This document shows, one piece after another, positions 54,446 through 63,944 of a stretch of DNA of 64,000 nt (within the stretch, counting starts at the first letter, position 1; the number at the start of each line of letters is the position of its first letter). The translations under genes and the position numbers were made by a program. A model generated the notes under the pieces. The model searched no databases and had not been told where the DNA came from. It saw nothing but the letters and a program-made list of their open reading frames with translations. Source of the DNA: Stieleria magnilauensis. Lineage in GTDB: Bacteria > Planctomycetota > Planctomycetia > Pirellulales > Pirellulaceae. Where the stretch lies: NCBI GenBank assembly GCA_007753675.1, contig CP036432.1, forward strand, positions 5,926,394-5,990,393. Direction: 5' to 3'.

Positions 54446-54902
54446 ATGATTCTCCAAACATCCGTGTTCGTGCATCCTCGCACCACCTTTGATGCGCGTG
54501 ACGGCAGGCTGAGGGTTAAAGTCTGGCAATAACCGCGCCTACCGAAGGAGATCGTAAGAATACCCCTGTTAGGTATAGGGAATCTCAATATTTGACGGAT
54601 ATTCCGTCTGCGTAGAGTCTTCCACCGATTGGTGGAGTGCTGCTTGGAGGAAGATTGGCTCAACGACAAACCATCTGGCGACCGACAATAGAGACAAGTG
54701 TTCACTGCCGTGCAATTCGCACGTCCCGTCTACTGAGCATGATTTGATGTCTTCACTTCAGCCGCGCGCACATGAGCTGTCGTTGAACCGGAAAATCCAT
54801 CACCCAGCGGCTAACTACTCATTGGGATAACGGCGGATGTTGCAACCAGCAAGGTCAGCCATCACGACGCGGGCTGCCTGTTTCGCCTAGTCGATTTTCT
54901 TG
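54446..54902. other. Intergenic region between TolC-type gene and bestrophin
   Basis: About 460 bp without a gene. It contains the operator-like palindrome (54560-54576) and a 6-bp hairpin TCCACC-GATT-GGTGGA (54621-54636) with no T-run. The second could be a weak terminator for the bestrophin gene. Confidence 0.5.
54560..54576. promoter_or_regulatory. Candidate copper-regulator operator (ATACC-N7-GGTAT)
   Basis: ATACCCCTGTTAGGTAT, 115 bp upstream of the TolC-type start. The arms ATACC/GGTAT and the 7-base spacing are the same as at 58401-58417. The pattern resembles CsoR-type operators (ATACC...GGGTAT). No CsoR gene is in the window. Confidence 0.6.
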
Positions 54903-55847
54903 TCAATTCAATACATGATTATCTGGTTGAATCATATTGGGAATTTGTGCAGAGTTGGCACCAGCCAAGTTCAACAAATTTACCTCGATCGTTCGCGTAA
55001 TTGCTGACAGTGGGAGGTGATTGTCCTCGAATCCAAACGGTTGCTCAATCTCATCTCCGACAGCATCAAGGCCGAGAAACGCATACGCCACAAACGCAAC
55101 TACCACCGGCGTCAGAATGCCAACTGTATCGTGCAAACCACAGGGAAGCGCGAGGCAATACAACATTACTGTTCGGTGGGTCAACACGCTGTATGTAAAC
55201 GGAATGGGAGTCGTCTTGATTCGCTCGCAGCCACCCTGCACGTTGATCATCTCAGCTAGATTCGCGTACAGCATGGGCACATGGAACTTGTCCAACCAGC
55301 CTTGTTGGTTTGCAAACGCAAGTTTTTTCCCGATTAGATCCGCGATCGCGACAGGCACGTTGTCATAGTGACTCAGATTCACCAGAGTTGCCTCATCCAA
55401 GACGTTAGTCAGTTCCTCTTTCGCATCGCTATCCCGCAGTCTGTGTCGCAGCGCATTGACGTAGGCAATTATTAGATCAATCGTTTCTCTACGAAAACCC
55501 GCCAATTCATCTGCATCCTGATCATCGACGGACTGAATCACATTGAGAATCTGAATGGCGAAAGTGCGTGTGGTATTGACCATCCCTCCCCACAGCTTCC
55601 GGCCCTCCCAGTATCGATCGTAGGCTGCACCGTTGCGAAAACCGAGGAAAATGGCTAAAGCCAAGCCAATTATCGTGAATGGGGCGGTTGTCAGCGAATA
55701 CGTGTGGACTCCAAGCACTATCGACAAGTACGTCATCAACGAAGCACAACCAATGACAAAGGCCAGTCGTGGCCCAACCTTCGCCAAAGTCGTCCCATGG
55801 ACCGCAAAAACCATGCGTAACCAACTCGACTTGTCTGTAACGATCAT
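54903..55847 (-). CDS. Bestrophin-family channel
   Basis: 314 residues. The family is clear from SLTTAPFTIIGLALAIFLGF followed by RNGAAYDRYWEGRKLWGGMV, and later LPCGLHDTVGILTPVVVAFV with FGFEDNHLPLSAITRTIEVN. Four membrane segments are expected. Bacterial bestrophins are pentameric ion channels, often cation-selective. It lies between copper genes on the same strand, 107 bp downstream of the P-type ATPase, so it may share its transcript. Confidence 0.93.
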   Translation of the reverse strand: MIVTDKSSWLRMVFAVHGTTLAKVGPRLAFVIGCASLMTYLSIVLGVHTYSLTTAPFTIIGLALAIFLGFRNGAAYDRYWEGRKLWGGMVNTTRTFAIQILNVIQSVDDQDADELAGFRRETIDLIIAYVNALRHRLRDSDAKEELTNVLDEATLVNLSHYDNVPVAIADLIGKKLAFANQQGWLDKFHVPMLYANLAEMINVQGGCERIKTTPIPFTYSVLTHRTVMLYCLALPCGLHDTVGILTPVVVAFVAYAFLGLDAVGDEIEQPFGFEDNHLPLSAITRTIEVNLLNLAGANSAQIPNMIQPDNHVLN

Positions 55848-55954
55848 TCTACTTGCACTTCCATTAGATATTGCTAGCTGGCGATCACCCCACCGCAGGT
55901 AGTCGCTGTAAATCGACTTTACTACGGCGTTTGCCCAATAATTCCGGGGCAGTA

Positions 55955-58339
55955 TTATTCGAGACTAGCACTTCTTAGGCGGAGGGAATTCGCGATAACA
56001 GAGACGCTACTCAGACTCATCGCGGCTGCCGCGATCATGGGACTAAGAAGCACGCCGAAGAACGGATACAACAGCCCAGCCGCTACCGGAATTCCCAGTG
56101 CGTTGTAGGTAAATGCGAAGAAAAGATTCTGCCGAATGTTGCTCATTGTCTTACGGCTAAGATTGATTGCCGCAGCGACGCCTCGGAGATCACCGCCGAC
56201 CAGTGTCACTCCCGCCGATTCAATCGCTACGCCGGTTCCCGTTCCCATAGCGATTCCGACGTTGGATTCGGCCAGTGCAGGAGCATCATTGATTCCGTCT
56301 CCCGCCATCGCGACCACTTTGCCTTCGTCTTTCAGTCGCTTCACAAAGTCGTGTTTGTCTTCTGGCGAAACACCCGCATGAAATTCGTCGATGCCGAGTT
56401 TTTCTGCAACGGCTTTTGCAGTCGGCTGGGCGTCACCGGTTAGCATCACAACTTTCAAGCCAAGTTCGTGAAGTGTCTCCAAAGCCGCTGGTGTGCTTTC
56501 CTTAATCGGGTCTGTGATCGCCATGACGGCGGCAAGTTTGCCGTCGATTGCGATGAAGATGACCGTTGCTCCTTCCGACTGGTGCTGCGTAGCTCGTTCT
56601 CGTCCCGCATCCACGCCACCGATCGACTGATCATCGAGCAGGTCCGCTTTGCCAATCAACACTTGTTGACCATCAACACTCGCCTGAACACCACCGCCGG
56701 TGATGCTGTTGAAATCAACCGCATCGGGGACCGATAGCTCATCGGTCTTGGCCCTCCGAACCACCGCTTGGGCCAAAGGATGTTCGCTTTGAGCTTCAAC
56801 GGCAGCAGCAAGTTTCACGACTTCCTTTTCATCCCAATCAACAAACGTCTCGATGCCTGTCACTTCGGGACGCCCCTGAGTTAGCGTACCTGTTTTGTCA
56901 ACGACAACCGTGTCCACCTTTTCCATCACTTCAAGGACTTCGGCATTCTTGATTAGCACGCCTTCTTTCGCCCCACGACCGACGCCCACCATCACCGACA
57001 TCGGTGTTGCCAAGCCCAAAGCGCAAGGACATGCAATAATCAGCACCGCCACCGCCGCTACAAACGCATGAGCAAACCGAGGCTCCGGACCAAACACTGA
57101 CCAGCCAATGAAAGCCAGAATTGAACAAACGATCACAGCCGGGACAAAGTACCGCGATACCACATCAACCAGTTTCTGAATCGGGGCACGACTGCGCTGA
57201 GCTTCGGCCACCATCTGCACAATGCGATGCAACACAGTGTCACCGCCGACGCCTACGGCTTCCATCACCAAAGCACCAGTCTGGTTCAGTGTTCCACCAG
57301 TGATCTCATCACCTTCACTTTTCTTCACCGGGATCGGTTCACCCGTGAGCATCGACTCATCAACACTGCTGCTTCCGCTGACAACTGTCCCATCGACCGG
57401 CACTTTTTCACCGGGGCGTACGCGAAGTTGATCGCCTTGATGAACATCGCCGAGTGCAACCTCTTCCTCGCCATCATCCGTAATCCGATGAGCCGTTTCG
57501 GGAGCAAGCTGCATCAGTTCTCGAATCGCTCCGCCAGTCTGTTGTCGGGCACGTAGTTCCAGCACCTGTCCCAGCAAAACCAGCGTGATGATGACCGCAG
57601 CCGCTTCAAAATAGAGTGGCGGTTTTCCGTTCTCGAAGAATGCCTCCGGGATCATTGCCGGAAACAGCACAACGAACAGGCTGAACAGAAACGCCGCCAG
57701 CGTCCCCACGGCAATCAGAGAGAACATATTCAGATTCATCGTACGAAACGACTTCACTCCACGAACCAGCAGCGGCCAACCACACCAGAACACAACAGGC
57801 GTTGCCAAGGTGAATTGCAACCAGCCGAAAACGATGTCTGACATCGCCTCAGCGAGATTCCAACCGACCATTGGTCCCATCGCGAGTATCAGCAGCGGCA
57901 CTGACAGAACAACTCCGACCCAAAATCGACGCTTCATGTCACGGTACTGTTGCTCGTCTCCCTCATCCGCCATGTCAACGAATTTCGGCTCAAGGTCCAT
58001 GCCGCAGATAGGGCAGTCACCCGGACCAACCTGCTCAACCTCGGGATGCATCGGACAGGTGTAGATGGCATCCGGGTCGCTGGCCTCCTTCTTCTCAGTT
58101 GCCCCTTTGGCTCCGCCTTGAGAGCAACAGCTATGCGTGGAGTGAGTTTCTTCCTGTTGTTCGGCTTGTCGTTGAGCAGCTTTTGTGAGCACCGCCGAGG
58201 GATCACCGTCGAACTTCTGCTGGCAGGACTCGCTGCAAAAGAAGAAGCCCTCGCCATGGTAGCTCGACGACCGCGCTGATTCCGGATCGACCGTCATGCC
58301 GCAGACGGGGTCAGTTGTTTGAGTGTCCGTTTTGCTCAT
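55955..58339 (-). CDS. Copper-type P1B ATPase with YHS and metal-binding N-terminus
   Basis: 794 residues. The N-terminus has a YHS domain ([32 protein letters not shown]), a Cys/His linker [10 protein letters not shown] and a heavy-metal-binding domain [20 protein letters not shown], instead of the usual HMA domains. The P-type core shows [17 protein letters not shown] (copper-selective CPC), DKTGTLTQG with the phosphorylated Asp, and [10 protein letters not shown]. Eight membrane helices are expected. It exports Cu(I) from the cytoplasm. The promoter region contains an ATACC-N7-GGTAT palindrome 62 bp before the ATG. Confidence 0.95.
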   Translation of the reverse strand: MSKTDTQTTDPVCGMTVDPESARSSSYHGEGFFFCSESCQQKFDGDPSAVLTKAAQRQAEQQEETHSTHSCCSQGGAKGATEKKEASDPDAIYTCPMHPEVEQVGPGDCPICGMDLEPKFVDMADEGDEQQYRDMKRRFWVGVVLSVPLLILAMGPMVGWNLAEAMSDIVFGWLQFTLATPVVFWCGWPLLVRGVKSFRTMNLNMFSLIAVGTLAAFLFSLFVVLFPAMIPEAFFENGKPPLYFEAAAVIITLVLLGQVLELRARQQTGGAIRELMQLAPETAHRITDDGEEEVALGDVHQGDQLRVRPGEKVPVDGTVVSGSSSVDESMLTGEPIPVKKSEGDEITGGTLNQTGALVMEAVGVGGDTVLHRIVQMVAEAQRSRAPIQKLVDVVSRYFVPAVIVCSILAFIGWSVFGPEPRFAHAFVAAVAVLIIACPCALGLATPMSVMVGVGRGAKEGVLIKNAEVLEVMEKVDTVVVDKTGTLTQGRPEVTGIETFVDWDEKEVVKLAAAVEAQSEHPLAQAVVRRAKTDELSVPDAVDFNSITGGGVQASVDGQQVLIGKADLLDDQSIGGVDAGRERATQHQSEGATVIFIAIDGKLAAVMAITDPIKESTPAALETLHELGLKVVMLTGDAQPTAKAVAEKLGIDEFHAGVSPEDKHDFVKRLKDEGKVVAMAGDGINDAPALAESNVGIAMGTGTGVAIESAGVTLVGGDLRGVAAAINLSRKTMSNIRQNLFFAFTYNALGIPVAAGLLYPFFGVLLSPMIAAAAMSLSSVSVIANSLRLRSASLE

Positions 58340-58686
58340 TTTATCCCTCTATGATCTGTGTCATGGCCTTTCCCGATCTCTCCTGCTAATTCTACGCCAA
58401 ATACCCCCATACGGTATGCCGTTTGCGTCGAAAAGCCAAGGGCTCAGAGGGCTCAGTGAGCGGTTTGATCAGATGAACGAAACAGACAAGGAGAAGATGA
58501 TCCCCCAGAAAGCTGGATTTGATCCACTGGCTGTGCTGCCAACGACTTTCTCCTTGGTTCGGTTTTTATCGCGAATCAATGGTATTCTCTGGAATGAGCC
58601 AAAATTCTCGGGAGTTCAATTTCTGGCAGATTTACGTTACTCCGTGTTACGGTTTAATCTGACAACCACCTTCGAGGTAATACAAT
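58340..58686. other. Divergent promoter region, P-type ATPase and cytochrome c
   Basis: 347 bp without a convincing gene. It contains the operator-like palindrome near the ATPase side. Apart from that I see no repeat or RNA structure to report. Confidence 0.5.
58401..58417. promoter_or_regulatory. Candidate copper-regulator operator (ATACC-N7-GGTAT)
   Basis: ATACCCCCATACGGTAT, 62 bp upstream of the P-type ATPase start and ~270 bp upstream of the divergent cytochrome gene. It has the same arms and spacing as the site at 54560-54576. Confidence 0.62.
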
Positions 58687-59274
58687 ATGAAGCGATTCTG
58701 GCAGGGATTTCTACTCGGCATCGTCACTTCCGTAGCTGTTCCATTGCTTGTGATTGCCGCTGGCTTTATCAATTTCGCAGCAACGTCTGGGCCAAGCAGC
58801 GCTGAAGCCGCATTCGCGGAGTTCGCCATTGAACGCTCAATGGCATGGAGAGTCCCCAATACAATCAATCCGTACGCTGCCGATACTAAGGCCATTACGT
58901 CTGGATTTCATCACTACGCCGATACCTGTCTCGCATGTCATGGTGCTCCCGGCGTCCCACCGAAAGAATTCGCCAAGGGCCTCAATCCACCAGCACCAGA
59001 CCTGACTAAAACGCTTAACGAACGTAGCGATAATGAACTGTTCTGGATCGTGAAGAACGGCATCCGGATGACGGGAATGCCGGCCCTGGATCTAACACAT
59101 ACCGATGATGACATCTGGAAAATTGTTAGCTTTGTCCGCGAACTGCCCAATCTCTCAGAAGAGCAACAGAGCCAACTCAGAGAAACGCTCGGATCAGGTC
59201 ATGAACACTCTGGGACAGATCGCAACTCTGAGCCGCAGGGGCACCACGTCGATTCTATCGACCATGCCCATTGA
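58687..59274 (+). CDS. Membrane-anchored cytochrome c
   Basis: 195 residues. The N-terminus MKRFWQGFLLGIVTSVAVPL is a signal anchor. The heme site is CLACHG at residues 81-86, with GIRMTGMPAL supplying the axial Met. The C-terminal tail is His-rich (EHSGTDRNSEPQGHH) and could bind metal. Such cytochromes can pass electrons from periplasmic copper oxidases. It is divergent from the P-type ATPase. The 3' end overlaps a converging gene fragment by ~20 bp. Confidence 0.88.
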   Translation: MKRFWQGFLLGIVTSVAVPLLVIAAGFINFAATSGPSSAEAAFAEFAIERSMAWRVPNTINPYAADTKAITSGFHHYADTCLACHGAPGVPPKEFAKGLNPPAPDLTKTLNERSDNELFWIVKNGIRMTGMPALDLTHTDDDIWKIVSFVRELPNLSEEQQSQLRETLGSGHEHSGTDRNSEPQGHHVDSIDHAH

Positions 59275-59790
59275 CAACAGCGATACGAGATTCGTCCACT
59301 GGAATAGAATCATGACGACTCGCCCGTTCCTCGAAAGGTCGGACGACTCGTCTTCGCAGCGGTAGTATCTCATGCGACAGTTGTTTTCGTCCGGAGACTT
59401 TGCGAACCCGGTTGACTTCGCGAAGCATCATCAACATCTGACGTCTGACCGGAGCGTAAGGTGCAATGGGAAGATTGTAAAACGCCTTGGTGAGTTGGTC
59501 GGTTGAATGCCGCAACGCCCGTTCTGAAAACCATGCTCTCAGGTCAAGATATTGGTCGCGGTCAATTTCGACATGGGCGTGCCAACGGTCGTCGTTGCTG
59601 CCGTCCTTTTTGCGTCCGCCCGGCTTGTAGCTGATCGAGTAACCGGCGTAGCGAATGGGAACGCGGCGAATGTCACGAATCAGGTTCGATTCTTCATCGA
59701 AAAAGCGATGCTCTCCTTTCGTCGCCAGAATGACAAACGTTGATTCATGACGAATGTATTGCAGGTTTGATCGTCCAGCTTTTTGAAGTT
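59255..59790 (-). pseudogene. Fragment homologous to the 62.0-kb family protein
   Basis: From about 59790 the frame reads NLQYIRHESTFVILATKGEH, then RYAGYSISYKPGGR, WHAHVEIDRDQYLDLRAWF and PYAPVRRQMLMMLREVNRVR. This matches the protein at 62037-62708 from its residue ~90 onward (NMQYIRYENWF, GYSISYRRGG, WHACVRID, YAPIRRQILN). The first ~85 residues are missing. Upstream the sequence is a DNA methyltransferase in another frame, so this is a truncated copy joined to a second broken gene. Family function is unknown to me. Confidence 0.7.
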
Positions 59791-61260
59791 GTCGTGAGAC
59801 CGAAAAACATGCCCCATGTCTTGGCGGTGAAAGTCCGTATGGTTTCGCTGCCCTGCATACGGTGGATTGCCCAGTATCAGTATTTCTGCGTTTTCGACTT
59901 TGGGGCAAACTGATTCCCAATCCAAACGTGTCGCGTTCCCGCAGACAATGTTCCCGCCGTCTTGCAGAGGCAATGTCGGGCGTGTTGCACCAAAAATCAG
60001 TTCAAACTCTAGGTTCATCTGGTGCTCGGCCAACCAAAGTGACAGCTTAGCCGTCTCATGCGCGAAGTCATCTAGCTCGATACCGTACAACTGAGTCAAC
60101 TGAATGTTGCTGCGGAACAATTCCATCTGCACGCTATTGCCGCTCTTCCCCAAGTTCCGAAAGGCTTCAATCTCCAGCCTACACAGCTCTTTGTAAGCGA
60201 TGATCAAGAAATTGCCGCTGCCACAAGCCGGGTCGAATATTCGCAGGTTGTAGAGCCGCTCCAGTAAAGCTTTCAGTTTCGGCTTACTCGTGCCTGACTT
60301 CTCCAGTTGCTCCCTTAGATCGTTCAGGAAAAGCGGCTTGATCACTTTCATGATATTTGGCACCGAGGTGTAATGCATGCCAACTTCGCGACGATCGCCT
60401 GTATGAACAACGGCCTGAATCATGCTGCCGAATATGTCGGGGTTGATCGCCTTCCAGTTCAGCTCGCCACACTCAAGGATGATCTTCCGCGACTTGGCGT
60501 CGAACGTCGGAACCGGATACTCGTCCGAAAACAAGCCGCCGTTGACGTACGGGAACTTCTGGAGGAATGCGGGGAACTTCGAGCGTTCCTCCGTGCTGAG
60601 TATGCTGAACAGCTTCTGCAAATAGGGCTGCAAATCGCTGCCATCCTCATCCGTGTGCGAGGCCACGGAATTGGTAAACAGATCCGATTCAAAGATGTTG
60701 GTGTCTTCAGCAAAGAAACAGAACAGCAGCCGTGACAGGAAAATGTTCAGAGCGTGTCGATCGGCGTCCGTTTGCGGCGGATTGTCCTCCAGAATCAGGT
60801 CGTACAGCCGACCCATTTTCTCAGCCGCTTTGACGTCCGCCGGGTTTTCGCTTTGTAATTGCGTTTTTTCGAGTCCGCCCCAGGGCAGGAAAAAGTCAAA
60901 GTGATTCGCCAGATCGACAATCGGCGTTTCCAGCGAATCGTCCGTTTTGGTATCGACCGCCAAGAGCGTCTCGAAATCGGTGACGACAATGAAACGGGGA
61001 TGGTGCTTTGTAACTGCAACATCATTTTGCATTTTATCGACCGCTTCGTGCAGATCGCCCATCGCTTCATGCTTGAACGCCAGTTTCTTCTTCCAGACAA
61101 CTTCGCCAGTATTGTCCGAACGGTTGTAATCGCCTTTCTTCAGACGAGAAATCGAAGCTTTGGGTTGTCCGTAGGCCAGCAATAGATTGTAAATGAACGA
61201 CTCTTCGTCCAGTTTCGTTACGAGCGACCGAACGCTTTCTTCCAGCTTTTCAATGTTCAT
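59780..61260 (-). pseudogene. DNA methyltransferase (MmeI-like), C-terminally truncated
   Basis: The gene starts at 61260 (MNIEKLEESVRSLVTKLDEE). It contains IFDPACGSGNFLIIAYKEL (AdoMet motif I) and ILGNPPYAGQRN (motif IV NPPY), so it is an N6-adenine-type methylase of the MmeI/type IIG kind, with an N-terminal ~180-residue region of possible nuclease type. The protein is intact for ~500 residues to DNFKKLD, where the expected YVACW-type continuation is replaced by out-of-frame sequence of another gene. The target-recognition domain is lost. It is divergent from an XRE gene. Confidence 0.8.
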
Positions 61261-61395
61261 TATTCGCTCTCCTATTGTTAACAAGGACACTGTTGTGCCA
61301 CTCAGTTGGTGTCGGGAGTACGCGACACTGCCTGTTGACTCTTGAGTGCAACCAGTCTACGATTTTCGCACCAATCGAGCAAGCAGGCGATCAGT

Positions 61396-61722
61396 ATGAC
61401 CTTCGGCCAAAAAGTCCGTGAACTCCGTCAGGCAAAGCACTTTACGCTGAGAGACTTAGCGGCGAAGGTTGGTGTCGGTTTCACCTACCTGTCGAAGATT
61501 GAGAATCACAAACTTGAGGATGGGCACGGTCCCTCCGAAAAGCTGATTCACAAGCTGGCAACGGAACTGGATGTCAGCGAGACTGAACTGCTGCTACTTG
61601 CCGAGAAGGTTCCTGAACCGATTCGCAAACGGTTCATCGAACGCCCCGAGATATTCATGAAGCTGGCCAGCATGGATGATGCCACGCTCAATGATTTGAT
61701 GCGAACCGTCGACCGTGACTGA
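61396..61722 (+). CDS. XRE-family regulator divergent from the methyltransferase
   Basis: 108 residues from MTFGQKVRELRQAKHFTLRD; the upstream in-frame ATG at 61342 is less likely. The helix-turn-helix continues VGVGFTYLSKIENHKLEDG. It is homologous throughout to the regulator at 19115-19453 (shared pattern SEKLIHKLA/SESLIHRLA and ELLLLAEKVPEPI/ELLLMAGRIPESI). Both sit divergently beside a DNA methylase/restriction locus, suggesting a controller protein of restriction genes. Confidence 0.87.
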   Translation: MTFGQKVRELRQAKHFTLRDLAAKVGVGFTYLSKIENHKLEDGHGPSEKLIHKLATELDVSETELLLLAEKVPEPIRKRFIERPEIFMKLASMDDATLNDLMRTVDRD

Positions 61723-61908
61723 TGCCCGGTCTTCTCAGGGCGAATTGAGACCACGCCGATGTTTTTGTTTCAGGGCGTTTCCCTTCGGGCCGGGGAGCTT
61801 CAGGCTTCGCTAAACGCTCGGTCCTGCGGACTGCTTCACACCCTGCGCATCCCTAACGCGGACAGTGGGCGTCAGTGGCCGCTCAGGCGACTGACCGCTT
61901 CTAAATTG
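61723..61908. other. Convergent gap after the XRE regulator
   Basis: 186 bp without a gene, between the XRE stop and the stop of the small membrane ORF. A weak GTCAGT...ACTGAC repeat near 61871-61896 is the only structure seen. Confidence 0.4.
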
Positions 61909-62040
61909 TCACCACGAAGTCCAGACGCTTCGCATCACAAAAAAAACATAGATTCCAAATCCCCAGACGATCAGGATCGGTTTTTGCATCGCCAGAATAG
62001 TGGCGACCAAATAGAAGAAAACGAACGCGGCTGATGTCAT
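61909..62040 (-). CDS. 43-residue membrane ORF coupled to the upstream gene
   Basis: MTSAAFVFFYLVATILAMQK, then PILIVWGFGIYVFFVMRS, ending TSW: two hydrophobic spans or one long one, with a basic end. The ATG overlaps the TGA of the upstream gene (ATGA) and is preceded by GGAGGTCGC, an excellent ribosome site located in that gene. It is too short for most gene finders. I recognise no family. A coupled small membrane protein could be a toxin, a regulator or a membrane anchor. Confidence 0.6.
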   Translation of the reverse strand: MTSAAFVFFYLVATILAMQKPILIVWGFGIYVFFVMRSVWTSW

Positions 62041-62708
62041 GCGACCTCCTTGATGTTGTTTGATGATTGAGAAAACGGCTGTGTAATCTTTCGACGCAGC
62101 GAGAGACTGGAAACCGGGATCTTCTCAAAGCCTGCCTGCTTGCGGGCATGATTGACCGCACGGTGAATGTTCAGAATCTGCCTTCGAATCGGTGCGTAAC
62201 GGGCAAAGGGAATCCTGCGGAAATCCTCGATCACTGTGGCAGCCTTCCGATGCTTTGCCCGCATGACGAAATACGTCTTGAGTTGGCTGTACGTTGTTGG
62301 ATCGATTCTGACACAGGCGTGCCATTTCGGTGGACCGCCGCCGATGGGAGTCACGCCTCCACGTCGATAGCTGATGGAGTAGCCTTCAAAACGAATCGGA
62401 TGCCTGCGGCAATCGCGAATCTGCTCCTGCGATTTGAATGGGTGATGTCCTTCGGTTGCGAGCAGCAAGAACCAGTTCTCGTAGCGGATGTACTGCATGT
62501 TCGCGAGGCCCTTCGCTTTGCGGGTGGCTCGCTGACGTTCCGACAGGTCGATTCCGTATTTGGCAACGAGTTTCCGGTCGAGTGATTCAGGGTCTTTGCC
62601 CTGCGAAAGTCTTCCGCTGACGTACCACCAGTATCCGTGTCGCAGGTAACTGACAGCAACCTGTTGAACGAGTCCTTCCGGGCTACTGGCAACGCATCGG
62701 TATCTCAT
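62037..62708 (-). CDS. Uncharacterised protein, family shared with the 59.3-kb fragment
   Basis: 223 residues, starting MRYRCVASSPEGLVQQVAVS, with YLRHGYWWYVSGRLSQGKDP near residue 21. Later come LANMQYIRYENWFLLLATEG, FEGYSISYRRGG, KWHACVRIDPTTYSQLKTYF and ARYAPIRRQILNIHRAVNHA. I recall similar proteins in planctomycete genomes, usually near mobile DNA, but no function. Conserved Trp, His and Tyr residues and many basic residues suggest nucleic-acid binding; that is inference. A small membrane ORF is translationally coupled downstream. Confidence 0.7.
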   Translation of the reverse strand: MRYRCVASSPEGLVQQVAVSYLRHGYWWYVSGRLSQGKDPESLDRKLVAKYGIDLSERQRATRKAKGLANMQYIRYENWFLLLATEGHHPFKSQEQIRDCRRHPIRFEGYSISYRRGGVTPIGGGPPKWHACVRIDPTTYSQLKTYFVMRAKHRKAATVIEDFRRIPFARYAPIRRQILNIHRAVNHARKQAGFEKIPVSSLSLRRKITQPFSQSSNNIKEVA

Positions 62709-63679
62709 GCCGTTGACTCAAGCACGCCTTGCTTTAGGTGACAAGTAGTTTCTTCACTCGGTCACGACAGCAAGAAGAATGTGGGATTGATTTTGGCCAA
62801 TCCCACGAAGCCATTCGCAAATCCTTGAAAGCCATGAGCAGACTGCAATTTCAGTCGATTCATGTGCGGGTAGCACTGCTTTCGTCAGTGTACCCGCACA
62901 ATACATATTACCCACGGTCGCAAAACCTCAGCCGAACAGCCCGTAGTACGTAGACGCACCCCGAGTGTTCGTCGTCAGTCTGCCGCCAAAAGTGGTCACT
63001 CTCCCGAGTCACCACCGTCGACCACATGCTGCCTGCCAAGGACTAAGCCGCACCAATCGCTTGGTGTGACTACTGCAAATCTCCAAACGGGATGGACAAC
63101 CGAAGTTGTCGCTAAACCCCTCAGTCCTTTCGTTACTGCTCAGTCTGGGACATCACTCCCAAACACGGACGGGATGCGACTGCCTTGCCACACACGAAAC
63201 CATCACCTTGGACGGGTGCGATTCGTGACCAGTCCTTCGACTGATTCACCGCACGTGCTTCCGCACGTTTCCTACTCAGACCACTCTCCCTCACTACGGC
63301 ACACACGATACTGGCAAACAAAGCCAGACCGATGTCCAGTGACCAAACTGGACCGCCGAAGAGCCAAGCCTTCGGACGCCGCAGCGATTCCTGCGTTAGT
63401 ATCGACCTTCGACTTCGAGTTCACGTTGCTAGGGCGTATTACCGCCCGGTCCGTTCAGGTGTTAGCCGCCTTCCGGCAGACCACACTTTCTCGGTGAATT
63501 GCCAATGGCAATCGCACCGAATTTCCCCCTACGAAAGCAGAAGCTTGGGGTATCGTCCCTGAACGGCTTTTCGCGATTCGGCACCGTCTCCTCGAAATCT
63601 CACTGGCAAGCCCTCTCGTTCGTAATTGATCGGGCCTTTCATGGTTGAGCTTTTCACCGCCGGGTGTTTAACCCAGTCG
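62709..63679. other. Gene-free stretch
   Basis: About 970 bp with no convincing coding sequence on either strand; all frames are short or broken. It contains one strong hairpin (62864-62899) and leads into the structured RNA candidate. It could be eroded mobile DNA. Confidence 0.5.
62864..62899. repeat. Strong hairpin with 14 paired bases
   Basis: GTGCGGGTA (62864-62872) pairs with TACCCGCAC (62891-62899). After one bulged G the stem continues CACTG/CAGTG around a 7-base loop CTTTCGT. No T-run follows on either side, so it is not a simple terminator. It might be a recombination or binding site. Confidence 0.7.
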
Positions 63680-63944
63680 CCGAGATAGTCATCCCGGTGT
63701 TTGCTGTCGCCAACAAACAGCTCCCCACGCCAGCCGCGTTGAACGAACTCACATTGCTGCAAGCCCAGACCCCACGGACGGGATTCTCTGCGCCGAAGCA
63801 CAGACCACCCGCTTTGACCTTTGACAAACAGTCAAAGGCGAAACCAGAAATTGGTTTCATCGACACGGCCTCATCGTGCAAGCACGATGAGGTATTTCCG
63901 CATCGCCCACTTTTTGCTCCAGCGGCCTGAGTCCAGCCGCGAGC
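63680..63944 (-). ncRNA. Candidate large structured RNA (seven consecutive hairpins)
   Basis: In minus-strand order: GCTC-GCGGC stem (63916-63944); perfect 11-bp CCTCATCGTGC stem (63869-63892); GAAACCA/TGGTTTC (63840-63858); perfect 8-bp CCTTTGAC/GTCAAAGG (63818-63838); TCTGTGC-TTCG-GCGCAGA (63787-63804); TGTTTG/CAAACA (63698-63719); CCGGGAT-GACT-ATCTCGG (63680-63697). G-U pairs in the fifth and seventh stems and a cUUCGg tetraloop in the fifth fit RNA made from the minus strand. It probably extends beyond these limits. I do not recognise the family; a HEARO/omega-type RNA or a group II intron remnant are possibilities, but no partner protein gene is visible. Confidence 0.5.

Noticed and set aside
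58462..58686. Open frame upstream of the cytochrome gene
   Set aside because: No ribosome site or family resemblance; it covers the promoter region of two divergent genes.
63529..63801. Minus-strand frame of 90 codons near the right edge
   Set aside because: It spans several hairpins of the RNA candidate and resembles no protein; structured RNA explains it better.
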